Below, in pieces: positions 17,016 through 25,920 of a stretch of DNA of 33,939 nucleotides. The notes under the pieces are model-generated. The model did no database searches and was not told the origin of the DNA. It saw only the letters and a list, made by a program, of their open reading frames with translations. The stretch's first letter is position 1. The number at the start of each line of letters is the position of its first letter. The translations under genes were made by a program, and so were the position numbers. The stretch comes from an uncultured Alphaproteobacteria bacterium (GTDB lineage: Bacteria; Pseudomonadota; Alphaproteobacteria; HIMB59; GCA-002718135): assembly GCA_902596365.1 (NCBI GenBank), contig CACJTT010000011.1:1-33939 (forward strand). The letters are read 5' to 3'.

Positions 17016-17472
17016 TTTAATTAATTATAAAAATGGTATAAGGTTTGAATGTCAGGGTTCTGGCAAATGTTGCGTTTCAAGAGACTCTTATGGTTTTGTC
17101 TATTTGAGTAATATTGATTTAAAAAGATTTTCAAAATACTTTAAAATATCCTTAAAAGCCTTTAAAAAAAAATATTGTCAAGTAACTGATGGATTTACTC
17201 ATTTAGCTGAAAAAGATAAACTAAAAGGAAATTGTATATTTTTAAAAGATAAAATGTGCACTGTCTATAAAAGTAGACCTTCTCAGTGTAGAACGTGGCC
17301 TTTTTGGAATGATAATATGAATACAAAAGTTTGGAATAAAGACATATCTGTTAATTGCCCTGGAGTTGGGAAAGGAAAGTTAATAAGTCAAAAAAAAATT
17401 AATCAATTATTAAAAGAAGATTTAGATACTGAAAAATCAATTATACAAAACAGGATTACCCCTCTGAAGTAA
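17005..17472 (+). CDS. YkgJ-family cysteine cluster protein
   Basis: The 155-residue protein has eight cysteines (16, 22, 23, 58, 77, 85, 95 and 118) in the YkgJ / CxxCxxCC-type arrangement. Recognisable parts are FECQGSGKCC, GNCIFLKDKMCTVYKSRPSQCRTWPFW, read in two pieces, and NCPGVG. Members are thought to bind zinc or an iron-sulfur cluster; function is unknown. The start at 17005 is supported by AAGGA at 16994-16998, 6 nt upstream, inside recG. It overlaps recG by 11 nt and converges with ORF60, overlapping it by 17 nt. Confidence 0.82.
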   Translation: MQDDLINYKNGIRFECQGSGKCCVSRDSYGFVYLSNIDLKRFSKYFKISLKAFKKKYCQVTDGFTHLAEKDKLKGNCIFLKDKMCTVYKSRPSQCRTWPFWNDNMNTKVWNKDISVNCPGVGKGKLISQKKINQLLKEDLDTEKSIIQNRITPLK

Positions 17473-17638
17473 ACTCCATATTTTTATATGAGCCTATATA
17501 AATACCTGATTTCTTTTTTAATATTATTTTGATAGTGGTATTAACTAACACAACTTCTAAAAAATTATCATTTTTAGACAAAATATCACATTTTTTGGTA
17601 ATTCCAGTTGCTATATTTTTAATTATTGTTTGCCTCAT
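17456..17638 (-). CDS. small hypothetical protein (ORF60)
   Basis: I do not recognise this gene. The open frame can be extended upstream to 17680, but that part lies inside the tRNA-Lys gene and translates tRNA sequence. I therefore start at the ATG at 17638-17636, giving 60 residues (MRQTIIKNIATGITKKCDIL...). The composition is basic, with alternating hydrophobic beta-like segments (EVVLVNTTIKIIL, GIYIGSY) and no membrane segment or signal peptide. It begins 7 nt after the tRNA 3' end with no Shine-Dalgarno sequence. Its end overlaps the ykgJ end on the other strand. It is probably real, given its sensible small-protein pattern, but I have no function for it. Confidence 0.5.
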   Translation of the reverse strand: MRQTIIKNIATGITKKCDILSKNDNFLEVVLVNTTIKIILKKKSGIYIGSYKNMEFTSEG

Positions 17639-17645
17639 GAAGTAA

Positions 17646-17721
<76 letters not shown>

Positions 17722-17734
17722 CACTCAAAATGTC

Positions 17735-17761
17735 TATATAGTTCAAAATTAATGAAGGCAA
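17735..17761 (-). promoter_or_regulatory. candidate promoter for tRNA-Lys
   Basis: On the minus strand TTGCCT (17761-17756) and TATATA (17740-17735) are separated by 15 nt. The predicted start falls about 7 nt before the mature tRNA end. The spacer is short and the -35 imperfect, so read-through from coaD is an alternative. Confidence 0.35.
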
Positions 17762-17764
17762 GTG

Positions 17765-18262
17765 CTATGATGAAGAGTTTTTATTATTTAAAATCTTTAT
17801 CGTATTTTCAGAAACAAATTTTGATACATCTCCACCAAGCTTATGAACTTCTTTAACTAAATTTGAAGAAATAAAAGAATTATTATCCGCTGACATTAAA
17901 AATATAGTCTCAATTTCAGGACTTAATTGGTAATTCATTCCTGTCATTTGAAACTCATATTCAAAATCTGAGACCGCTCTTAATCCTCTAATAATACAAT
18001 CTGCATTAGATTTTTTTGCAAACTCAGTTAAAAGTCCATTAACTGTATGAATTTCTATTTTTTTATTATTTTGCTGCAAAGAGTAAATATCATTTGCAAT
18101 AATATTTTTTCTTTCATCAATACTAAGAAGGGGTTTTTTATTTAAATTATCGGCTACTCCAATTATTAACTTATCCACTACCCTTAGTGATCGTTGAATT
18201 ATATTTAGATGTCCATTTGTCATTGGGTCAAAAGTTCCTGGGTATATTCCAATTTTTGACAT
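17765..18262 (-). CDS. coaD: phosphopantetheine adenylyltransferase
   Basis: The 165-residue nucleotidyltransferase has YPGTFDPMTNGH at residues 7-18, including the TNGH motif. The conserved CIIRGLRAVSDFEYE segment follows. The C-terminal motif FISSNLVKE sits in the expected place (S/T-S motif). It transfers AMP to 4'-phosphopantetheine to make dephospho-CoA, the penultimate step of CoA synthesis. It starts 1 nt after the gyrA stop, a frequent pairing in alphaproteobacteria. Confidence 0.95.
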   Translation of the reverse strand: MSKIGIYPGTFDPMTNGHLNIIQRSLRVVDKLIIGVADNLNKKPLLSIDERKNIIANDIYSLQQNNKKIEIHTVNGLLTEFAKKSNADCIIRGLRAVSDFEYEFQMTGMNYQLSPEIETIFLMSADNNSFISSNLVKEVHKLGGDVSKFVSENTIKILNNKNSSS

Positions 18263-18263
18263 T

Positions 18264-20930
18264 TTAAGTATCTATATCTGGAATTCTAGAAACTGAAACA
18301 ATTGAATCCCCCTCAGGTATTTTAAATACACTAACTCCTTTAGTAGATCTTCCAGCTATTCTAATTTGATTAACATTGATACGTATTATCTGTCCTTTAT
18401 CTGTTACTAATATAATTTGATCATCTTCATTAATAACAAAACAATCTAAAACTTTTCCATTTTTTTCAGAAGTAAGAATTCCTGTAATTCCTTTACCGCC
18501 CCTATTAGAAATTCTATATTCATATGCCGATGATCTTTTTCCATAACCATTTGTAGTTAAGGCTAAAAGAAATTCTTCATTCTTATTTAATTCTTCAAAT
18601 TCAGAGTTTAGAACACTTGTATTCTTCCTATTTTCAGATGCTGCTCTTAAATAATCTTGCCTTATACTCATGTCAATTTTGGAATGTTTAAGTATTGCTT
18701 GAGAAATTACGTAATTATTTTTTTCTAGCTTTATACCCTTTACTCCAGAAGAATTCAATCCTGAGAAAAGTCTAAGTTTTTCAAGCGGGAACCTTAAACA
18801 TTTACCATTTTTAGAAGAAAGAAGAATGTCATCTTCTTTGTTTGCTAATTTTATTCCTATCAACTGATCACTAGGATCAAGCTTAATAGCAAGCTTACCA
18901 CTTTCCCTAAGTTCTCGTTTACCACTTTTAGCAACATCAATGAGTTTATTTTTTCTAATCATCCCATTTTTAGTTGCAAAAATTATAAGGCTTTCATGCC
19001 AAGTTTCTTCTTCTATTGGAAGAGGTAAAAAAGTAGCAATTTTTTCATCTTTAGAAAAAGGAAGTAGATTTACAATCGGCTTACCTCTTGCTTTAAGAGA
19101 TGCCTCTGGAATATCATGAGATTTTAAAGCATAAACTTTTCCCAAAGATGTAAATACTAATAACTTAGTATGAGTGTCTGCAAGATGAATTTCTTTTACA
19201 AAATCCTCTTCCCTGGTAGACATTCCTGTTTTTCCTTTTCCTCCTCTATTTTGTGCTCGATAGTTTTCAAGTAAAGATCTTTTGATATAGCCATTATTAG
19301 ATATTGTTATTACAATATCTTCTTTTTGAATGTATTTTAAATCATCAACCTCTTCATACTCCCTATCAATAATTTCACTTTTTCTAGGAGTTGCAAATTC
19401 TTTTTTAATTTCAATTAATTCTTGTTTAATCTCATCTAATAGTTTTGAACGTGATTGTAAAACTTCCAAATAACCTTTAATTTCTATTATTAATTGCTCT
19501 AAATCTTTTTGAATATCATCCCTCTCTAGTGAGGTTAAACGATGAAGTCTTAATTCTAATATTGCTCTTGCTTGAGTCTCAGTTAATGTGAATATATTTT
19601 GATTTAATTGTGTAGTTCCTTCATCTACTAAATTTATAAAATTTATATTTTGCTCACTTAACTTCCATTTTTTATTTATTAATTTTTGTCTAGCTTCTTT
19701 AGAATCTTTGGATAATTTAATTAATTCAATTATTTCATCAATATTAGCATTAGCAACAACTAAACCTAGCAAAACATGTGCTTTATCTCTTGCCTTATTT
19801 AAATCAAAGATTGTTCTCTTAGTTATAACCTCTTCTCTAAAATCAATAAAAGCAACTAATATTTCCTTTAGATTCATTTGCTCTGGTTTACCTTTGTTCA
19901 AGGCTAACATATTGGAATTAAAAGTAGTCTGAAGAAGTGTATTTTTATAAAGTTGGTTTAATATTATATTTGCATCAAAATCTTTTTTCAGCTCAATAAC
20001 AACACGGACACCATTACGATCAGACTCGTCTCTAAGATCAGATATTCCTTCAATAATATTATTTTTTACTGTCTCAGCAATTCTTTCTATTAGTTTAGAT
20101 TTATTAACCTGATAAGGGATCTCATGAATTATTATTGCCTCTCTATCTTTTTTAAAATTTTCAATAGAAGTTTTTGATCTAAGCACAACACCACCCTTGC
20201 CAGTTTGAAAAGCATCCATAATACCTTTTTTTCCAATTATCTGACCTCCAGTTGGAAAGTCTGGACCAAATATATATTTAGTCAAATCTTCTAATTCAGT
20301 ATTTGGATTTTCAATTAAATGTAGAGTTGCCTCAATTACTTCACCAAGATTATGAGGAGCTATATTAGTCGCCATTCCAACAGCAATTCCTGACGCGCCA
20401 TTTACAAGTAAATTTGGATATTGTGCAGGTAAAACAGATGGTTCTAAGGTGCTGTCATCGTAGTTTGTTTGAAAAGTTATTGTTTCTTTTTCTAAATCAG
20501 CAACAATCTTTTCAGCCACTTTAGCAAGCCTAGCTTCAGTATATCTCATTGCTGCAGGAGGATCACCATCTAATGAGCCAAAATTACCTTGACCATCAAT
20601 CAGCTCTAATCTCATTGAAAAATCTTGAGCCATTCTTACCATTGATTGGTAAATTGCACTGTCACCATGGGGGTGGTATTTACCCATAACATCTCCAACG
20701 ATTCTTGCAGATTTTTTGTATGGTTTATTAAAATTGTATCCTGATTCATTCATTGAATACAATATTCTTCTATGAACTGGTTTTAATCCATCTCTACAGT
20801 CAGGAAGGGCTCTACTAACTATTACAGACATAGCATAGTCAAGATAGGATTTTTTCATCTCCTCAACTAACGAGATATTTGTAATATTATTCGGTGAACT
20901 ACCTTCTGAATTTATACTATGATCTGACAC
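18264..20930 (-). CDS. gyrA: DNA gyrase subunit A
   Basis: The 888-residue type IIA topoisomerase subunit has catalytic Tyr130 in AMRYTE. The winged-helix quinolone region is [13 protein letters not shown] at 84-96, and [19 protein letters not shown] follows. The six-bladed C-terminal DNA-wrapping domain carries a GyrA box (QNRGGKG) and a second NRGGKG repeat, which points to GyrA rather than ParC. The start is GTG at 20930, without a Shine-Dalgarno sequence; the 20-odd residues before [14 protein letters not shown] match the usual GyrA N-terminus. Residue 91 is Ser (E. coli 83). Residue 95, equivalent to Asp87, is Gln. Confidence 0.96.
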   Translation of the reverse strand: MSDHSINSEGSSPNNITNISLVEEMKKSYLDYAMSVIVSRALPDCRDGLKPVHRRILYSMNESGYNFNKPYKKSARIVGDVMGKYHPHGDSAIYQSMVRMAQDFSMRLELIDGQGNFGSLDGDPPAAMRYTEARLAKVAEKIVADLEKETITFQTNYDDSTLEPSVLPAQYPNLLVNGASGIAVGMATNIAPHNLGEVIEATLHLIENPNTELEDLTKYIFGPDFPTGGQIIGKKGIMDAFQTGKGGVVLRSKTSIENFKKDREAIIIHEIPYQVNKSKLIERIAETVKNNIIEGISDLRDESDRNGVRVVIELKKDFDANIILNQLYKNTLLQTTFNSNMLALNKGKPEQMNLKEILVAFIDFREEVITKRTIFDLNKARDKAHVLLGLVVANANIDEIIELIKLSKDSKEARQKLINKKWKLSEQNINFINLVDEGTTQLNQNIFTLTETQARAILELRLHRLTSLERDDIQKDLEQLIIEIKGYLEVLQSRSKLLDEIKQELIEIKKEFATPRKSEIIDREYEEVDDLKYIQKEDIVITISNNGYIKRSLLENYRAQNRGGKGKTGMSTREEDFVKEIHLADTHTKLLVFTSLGKVYALKSHDIPEASLKARGKPIVNLLPFSKDEKIATFLPLPIEEETWHESLIIFATKNGMIRKNKLIDVAKSGKRELRESGKLAIKLDPSDQLIGIKLANKEDDILLSSKNGKCLRFPLEKLRLFSGLNSSGVKGIKLEKNNYVISQAILKHSKIDMSIRQDYLRAASENRKNTSVLNSEFEELNKNEEFLLALTTNGYGKRSSAYEYRISNRGGKGITGILTSEKNGKVLDCFVINEDDQIILVTDKGQIIRINVNQIRIAGRSTKGVSVFKIPEGDSIVSVSRIPDIDT

Positions 20931-20965
20931 TAATTTTTATGAGTTTTCTGCGAAAATTTATATTT

Positions 20966-20994
20966 TTTATACCAAATTAGATATATTAATACAA
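20966..20994 (-). promoter_or_regulatory. candidate sigma70-type promoter for gyrA
   Basis: On the minus strand -35 TTGTAT (20994-20989) and -10 TATAAA (20971-20966) are separated by exactly 17 nt. The predicted start near 20959 gives a leader of roughly 28 nt before the GTG. The rest of the 139-nt space between ssb and gyrA is A/T-only repeats and no gene. Confidence 0.5.
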
Positions 20995-21069
20995 TGTTAT
21001 AAAATACAAATATTAATATAAAATATTATTAGTTATCATATAGTTATAAAATTTTTTTAAGTTACAAAT

Positions 21070-21540
21070 TTAAAAAGGAATGTCTTCATCTAAATTTGAA
21101 GAATCGGTTGTTGTATCGCCAAATGAGTCATCTGAAATAGAATTATTATCCATTGATGATGTTTGATTTTCTATGCTCTCTGACTGATTTCTAGAACCTA
21201 GGAGTGTTAAATTACTATTATATCCTTGAAGAACAACCTCTGTTGTATATCTGTCCTTACCTTCTTGATCTTGCCATTTACGAGTTTGTAATTCACCTTC
21301 AATATATATTTGTGAACCCTTTTTTACATACTGTTCAACTATACCAACAAGACCTTCATTAAAAACAACAATGTTATGCCATGAAGTTTTTTCTTTTTTT
21401 TCTTGAGTATCTCTATCAGTCCAACGTTTGGAAGTTGCAATACCGAAATTAGCGACTTTTTTTCCGTTTTGCATTGATCTTATATCAGGATCTTTACCTA
21501 ATCTTCCTAATAAAATTACTTTATTAACACTACCAACCAT
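21070..21540 (-). CDS. ssb: single-stranded DNA-binding protein
   Basis: The 156-residue protein has the SSB OB-fold in the first 110 residues (SVNKVILLGRLGKDPDIR, WHNIVVFNEG, YIEGELQTRKWQD). A Ser/Asn-rich linker follows, then the acidic tip DEDIPF that binds partner proteins. It coats single-stranded DNA during replication and repair. It is divergent from uvrA with 56 nt between starts, an arrangement common in proteobacteria. Confidence 0.97.
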   Translation of the reverse strand: MVGSVNKVILLGRLGKDPDIRSMQNGKKVANFGIATSKRWTDRDTQEKKEKTSWHNIVVFNEGLVGIVEQYVKKGSQIYIEGELQTRKWQDQEGKDRYTTEVVLQGYNSNLTLLGSRNQSESIENQTSSMDNNSISDDSFGDTTTDSSNLDEDIPF

Positions 21541-21596
21541 AATTTTTCTATATATATCTTTATAACAATTTATTTAAATAAACTATCAGTAATTCA
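21541..21596. promoter_or_regulatory. ssb/uvrA divergent regulatory region
   Basis: These 56 nt must hold, or lie close to, both promoters. They contain a perfect 14-nt palindrome, TTTATTTAAATAAA (21569-21582). I see no alphaproteobacterial LexA box (GTTC-N7-GTTC or its complement), so SOS control of uvrA is not evident here. Confidence 0.4.
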
Positions 21597-24401
21597 ATGA
21601 ATCAAGACAAAATTGTTATTAAAGGTGCAAGAGAGCACAATTTAAAAAATATAAGTCTTGAAATTCCAAAAAATAAATTTGTAGTTATAACTGGGGTAAG
21701 TGGTTCAGGTAAATCTACATTAGCGTTTGATACTATCTATTCAGAAGGACAGCGTAAATATGTAGAGAGCTTATCAGCTTATGCAAGACAGTTTTTGCAA
21801 ATGATGAATAAACCCGATGTTGACTCAATCGACGGTTTATCACCTGCTATCTCTATAGAACAAAAAACTACTCAAAAAAATCCTAGAAGTACAGTCGGTA
21901 CCGTAACCGAAATCTATGATTATCTTAGAGTTTTATTTGCAAGAGTGGGTACGCCCTATTCACCTACCACAGGAAAACCAATTAAATCTCAATCAGTTAG
22001 TGAAATATGTGATAATATTATAAATAAAAATAAAGGCAGCAAATCATATATTTTATCACCAATTGTTAGAGATAGAAAAGGTGAGTATAGAAAAGAAATC
22101 GAAGAATTTAAAAAAAAAGGATTTCAAAGACTTAAAGTTGATGGAATTGTTTATGAGATTGATGAAGCGCCAAAATTAAAGAAAAATTTTAAACACAATA
22201 TTGATATATTAGTTGATAGACTAGTTATAAAAAAAGATATTCAACAAAGATTGGCTGAAAGTATTGAAGTTTCACTTATGCATTCAGATGGATTAGTTTA
22301 CTTAGAAAACTTAGACACTAAGAAAATCACTACATATTCTTCAAAATTTGCTTGCCCAGTTTCAGGTTTTTCAATTGAGGAAATAGAACCTAGATTATTT
22401 AGTTTTAATGCACCAATGGGTGCATGCGAAGAATGTGATGGAATAGGAGTTGAAAAATATTTTGATGATAAAAAAATCATTCCTGATGACTCAAGATCAA
22501 TTTTAAAAGGAGCAATTAAACCATGGGAAACTAAAGTTTTTGGTTATCAAAAAAAATTTTTTGTTGAAACGGTTTCAAAAATCTTAAAAGTTTATAAGAT
22601 AGATATTAATACACCATGGTACAAAATTCCTCCACATATTCAAAACATAATTTTATATGGAGATGAAGATAATAGTGTTAAATTTATTACTGATTTTGAA
22701 GGGATTATAAATTTTATTGATAGGAAATATTCGGAAACTGAGAGATGGTGGGTGCAGTATGAATTAGAAAAATATCTCTCTGAAAGAAATTGTGAAGTTT
22801 GTAATGGATTTAGATTAAATAAAAAGGCTTTAGCAGTAAAAATAGCTGGAAATCATATAGGTGAAATCACTGTAAAATCTATTGATGATTGTTTAAATTG
22901 GTTCAACAAATTAAAGAAAAATTTATCAGATAATGAAAATAAAATTGCAGAAGGTGTAATAAAAGAAATTAAAGATAGGTTAGAATTTTTAAACAAAGTA
23001 GGTTTAGATTATTTATCACTATCAAGGGCTAGTAAGAGCTTATCAGGTGGAGAAAGTCAAAGAATTAGACTTGCAAGTCAAATTGGTTCTGGATTAACTG
23101 GAGTTTTATATGTTCTTGATGAGCCATCAATTGGATTACATCAAAAAGATAATCAACAATTAATCAACACTCTATTTAAACTTAGAGACTTAGGTAATAC
23201 TGTAATTGTTGTAGAGCACGATGAAGAAGCAATAAGACAAGCAGATCATATAATTGATATAGGGATAAAAGCTGGAATTCATGGAGGTAAAGTAGTAGCT
23301 GATGGAAATTTAAAAAAAATTCTTAAAAATAATAAAAGTTTAACAGTGCAATATTTGAAAAAGACAAAAAATATAGAAATACCGAAAAAAAGAAGAAAAA
23401 TTAACAAAAATAAAATTTTTACTTTACAAAAAATAAAAACAAACAATCTTAATAATTTGGAAGTAAAATTTCCTCTAAGTAACTTTATATGTGTCACTGG
23501 AGTGTCTGGAAGTGGTAAATCATCACTAATTATTGATACGCTTTATAAAAGATTGGATGAATATTTTAATAAATCACTTAACAAAGATGAAACTTATTTT
23601 AACTTTAGAGGAATTAAAAATATTGATAAAGTTATTGATATAGATCAATCCCCTATCGGAAGAACGCCAAGATCAAATCCAGCAACTTATACAGGATGTT
23701 TTACTCCTATCAGAGATTGGTATTCAAGTCTTAATGAATCTGCAGCCAGAGGATATAAGCCGGGTAGATTTTCTTTTAATGTCAAAGGTGGAAGATGTGA
23801 ATCATGTGAAGGTGATGGAGTTAAAAAAATAGAAATGCATTTTCTAGCAGATGTTTATGTTGAATGTGATGTTTGTAAAGGCAAACGCTATAATAGAGAA
23901 ACACTTGATGTAAAATATAATAATAAGTCAATTGCTGATGTTTTAGATATGACAGTTGAAGAAGGGTATAATTTTTTTTCAAAAATTCCTTCAATAAAAC
24001 AAAAATTAAAAACATTAATGGAAGTAGGTTTGGATTATATAAAGATAGGTCAATCAGCAACTACATTGTCAGGTGGTGAAGCACAAAGAATAAAACTATC
24101 AAAAGAACTATCTAAAAGATCTACAGGAAAAACATTATATATATTAGACGAGCCAACAACTGGCTTACATTTTGATGATGTAAATAAATTATTAAAAATT
24201 CTGCACACTTTAGTAGATGAAGGCAATACAGTTATTGTTATTGAGCATAATTTAGATGTTATTAAAACAGCCGATTACGTAATAGATTTAGGGCCTCTCG
24301 GAGGTGTTAAAGGTGGTAAAATTATTGGAAATGGATCACCTGAAGATATTGCAAATATTAAAAAAAGCTTTACAGGTGGATTTCTTAAACTAATTTTATA
24401 A
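21597..24401 (+). CDS. uvrA: excinuclease ABC subunit A
   Basis: The 934-residue tandem ABC ATPase has a first Walker A GVSGSGKS at 33-40, signature LSGGESQR near 482, and Walker B VLDEPSIGLH. The second half has GVSGSGKS, LSGGEAQR and ILDEPTTGLH. Zinc modules are visible at CEVCNG in the first half and CESCEGDG...CDVCKG in the second. The first module reads C253-P-V-S256 and C277-E-E-C280: the second cysteine is Ser. UvrA recognises damaged DNA with UvrB and works with Mfd, encoded nearby. It is divergent from ssb and abuts sodB. Confidence 0.97.
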   Translation: MNQDKIVIKGAREHNLKNISLEIPKNKFVVITGVSGSGKSTLAFDTIYSEGQRKYVESLSAYARQFLQMMNKPDVDSIDGLSPAISIEQKTTQKNPRSTVGTVTEIYDYLRVLFARVGTPYSPTTGKPIKSQSVSEICDNIINKNKGSKSYILSPIVRDRKGEYRKEIEEFKKKGFQRLKVDGIVYEIDEAPKLKKNFKHNIDILVDRLVIKKDIQQRLAESIEVSLMHSDGLVYLENLDTKKITTYSSKFACPVSGFSIEEIEPRLFSFNAPMGACEECDGIGVEKYFDDKKIIPDDSRSILKGAIKPWETKVFGYQKKFFVETVSKILKVYKIDINTPWYKIPPHIQNIILYGDEDNSVKFITDFEGIINFIDRKYSETERWWVQYELEKYLSERNCEVCNGFRLNKKALAVKIAGNHIGEITVKSIDDCLNWFNKLKKNLSDNENKIAEGVIKEIKDRLEFLNKVGLDYLSLSRASKSLSGGESQRIRLASQIGSGLTGVLYVLDEPSIGLHQKDNQQLINTLFKLRDLGNTVIVVEHDEEAIRQADHIIDIGIKAGIHGGKVVADGNLKKILKNNKSLTVQYLKKTKNIEIPKKRRKINKNKIFTLQKIKTNNLNNLEVKFPLSNFICVTGVSGSGKSSLIIDTLYKRLDEYFNKSLNKDETYFNFRGIKNIDKVIDIDQSPIGRTPRSNPATYTGCFTPIRDWYSSLNESAARGYKPGRFSFNVKGGRCESCEGDGVKKIEMHFLADVYVECDVCKGKRYNRETLDVKYNNKSIADVLDMTVEEGYNFFSKIPSIKQKLKTLMEVGLDYIKIGQSATTLSGGEAQRIKLSKELSKRSTGKTLYILDEPTTGLHFDDVNKLLKILHTLVDEGNTVIVIEHNLDVIKTADYVIDLGPLGGVKGGKIIGNGSPEDIANIKKSFTGGFLKLIL

Positions 24402-24403
24402 TT

Positions 24404-24410
24404 GAAGGAA
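24404..24410 (+). promoter_or_regulatory. ribosome-binding site of sodB
   Basis: GAAGGAA ends 6 nt before the ATG at 24417. This spacing selects that ATG over the in-frame TTG at 24402, which would place the Shine-Dalgarno sequence inside the coding region. Confidence 0.75.
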
Positions 24411-24416
24411 TGTAAA

Positions 24417-25016
24417 ATGATAAATTTAGAATTACCTGAATTACCATATAGTAAAGATGCACTTGCACCTTATATGTCTGCTGAAACTTTAGAGTTACAT
24501 CATGATAAACATCATATGGCATACGTAACTAATGGTAATAAATTTATTAAAGAAAATAACTTAAATGAAGAATCAATAGAAGAGATTGTTAAAAATTCTC
24601 ATAACAATATGGCGCCTGTTTTTAATAATGTTTCGCAACATTTAAATCATATTCATTTTTGGGAAATAATGCAAAATAATCCTAATGGGAAAATACCATC
24701 TGAATTAGAAAAAAAAATAAATGAAGATTTCGAATCAGTTGATGTGATGAAGCAAGAATTTATAAATGCTGGAATAGCTCAATTTGGTTCTGGATGGTGT
24801 TGGTTAGTTCTAAATAAGGGCAAATTAGAAATTACAAAAACACCAAATGCTGAAAACCCAATTGTTCATGGTCATATTCCACTATTAGGGTGTGATGTTT
24901 GGGAACATTCATATTACGTAGATTATAGAAACAGAAGACCAGATTACTTGAGAGCCTTTATAGATAATCTAGTTAATTGGGAAAAAGTATCAGAATTATA
25001 TTCAAAAGAAGTATAA
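24417..25016 (+). CDS. sodB: superoxide dismutase, Fe type
   Basis: The 199-residue enzyme has metal ligands His28 (ELHHDKHH), His78 (LNHIHFW), Asp160 and His164 (DVWEHSYYVDY). Gln74 in NNVSQHLNH and the AQFGSGWCWL segment are the Fe-type pattern; Mn enzymes usually carry Gly at the first of these positions, although a cambialistic enzyme cannot be excluded. It removes superoxide in the cytosol (no signal peptide). It follows uvrA by 15 nt and its stop lies 1 nt from the secF stop on the opposite strand. Confidence 0.95.
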   Translation: MINLELPELPYSKDALAPYMSAETLELHHDKHHMAYVTNGNKFIKENNLNEESIEEIVKNSHNNMAPVFNNVSQHLNHIHFWEIMQNNPNGKIPSELEKKINEDFESVDVMKQEFINAGIAQFGSGWCWLVLNKGKLEITKTPNAENPIVHGHIPLLGCDVWEHSYYVDYRNRRPDYLRAFIDNLVNWEKVSELYSKEV

Positions 25017-25017
25017 A

Positions 25018-25920
25018 TTAATTTTCATCTTCATCTTGCGGTCTAAACTTAAATACAAGTAATGTTGGGACCGCAATAAAGACAGAAGAATAAGTACCAA
25101 TTAAAACTCCAATTATCATCGTTAATGCAAAAGGTTTAATTACTTCACCACCAAATAGATACAAAGATAAAAGTGCTAAAAGTGTTGTAATACTTGTCAT
25201 AACTGTGCGTGATAAAGTATTATTTATAGACATATTAAATAGATCTAAAAGCTCTAGTTTTTTGTATTTTCTTAAATTTTCTCTAACTCTGTCAAATATT
25301 ACTACTGTGTCATTTATTGAATAACCAGCAATAGTTAAAACAGCTGCGATAGTAGAAAGAGAAAATTCAATATTTAATAAAGATAACAATCCCAATGTAA
25401 AAAATACATCATGAGTTAAAGCGACAACAGCCCCAAAACCAAACTGCCATTCAAATCTCAACCAAATATAAATCAATATAGCAAGCAAGGCAAAAGAAAC
25501 AGCCTGAAATCCTTTCCATAACAATTCAGAACTTATAGTAGGTCCAACAAATTCAGACCTTCTAAATTCTTCTACTTTATCATTAATAAGTTGCTTAACT
25601 TTATTAACAGTTTCAATGCTTTCTTGATTATTTTCATTTTGTAATCGAATAATAATAGTATTTTCATCTCCAAATTCTTGAAGAGACACTTCATTAAAAT
25701 TTGGTGACAAAATATCTCGTAATTCCGCAATATCAGTATTTTTTGTACTAACTTCAATCAAAGTTCCACCTTTAAAATCAATACCTAAATTTAATCCTTT
25801 GAAAAACAGAAGTGATAAGGATAAAAAAATAGCAATGCTTGAAACTATATAAAATTTTTTCCTGTAATTTAAAAATCTATAATCTGAGTCTATAGGAATT
25901 AGTTTATTTAAACCAAACAT
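25018..25920 (-). CDS. secF: protein translocase subunit SecF
   Basis: The 300-residue RND-type membrane protein has a first transmembrane segment, the GIDFKGGTLIEV motif at about 46-57, and a periplasmic domain. FVGPTISSEL is followed by the five-helix bundle carrying SINDTVVIFDRVRENLRK, the conserved SecF segment. With SecD it uses the proton gradient to help pull exported proteins across the inner membrane. Its ATG overlaps the secD stop as TAATG. Confidence 0.96.
   Translation of the reverse strand: MFGLNKLIPIDSDYRFLNYRKKFYIVSSIAIFLSLSLLFFKGLNLGIDFKGGTLIEVSTKNTDIAELRDILSPNFNEVSLQEFGDENTIIIRLQNENNQESIETVNKVKQLINDKVEEFRRSEFVGPTISSELLWKGFQAVSFALLAILIYIWLRFEWQFGFGAVVALTHDVFFTLGLLSLLNIEFSLSTIAAVLTIAGYSINDTVVIFDRVRENLRKYKKLELLDLFNMSINNTLSRTVMTSITTLLALLSLYLFGGEVIKPFALTMIIGVLIGTYSSVFIAVPTLLVFKFRPQDEDEN

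Noticed and set aside
24402-24416. TTG start for sodB at 24402
   Set aside because: It would place the clear GAAGGAA ribosome-binding site inside the coding sequence; the ATG at 24417 gives the normal SodB N-terminus.
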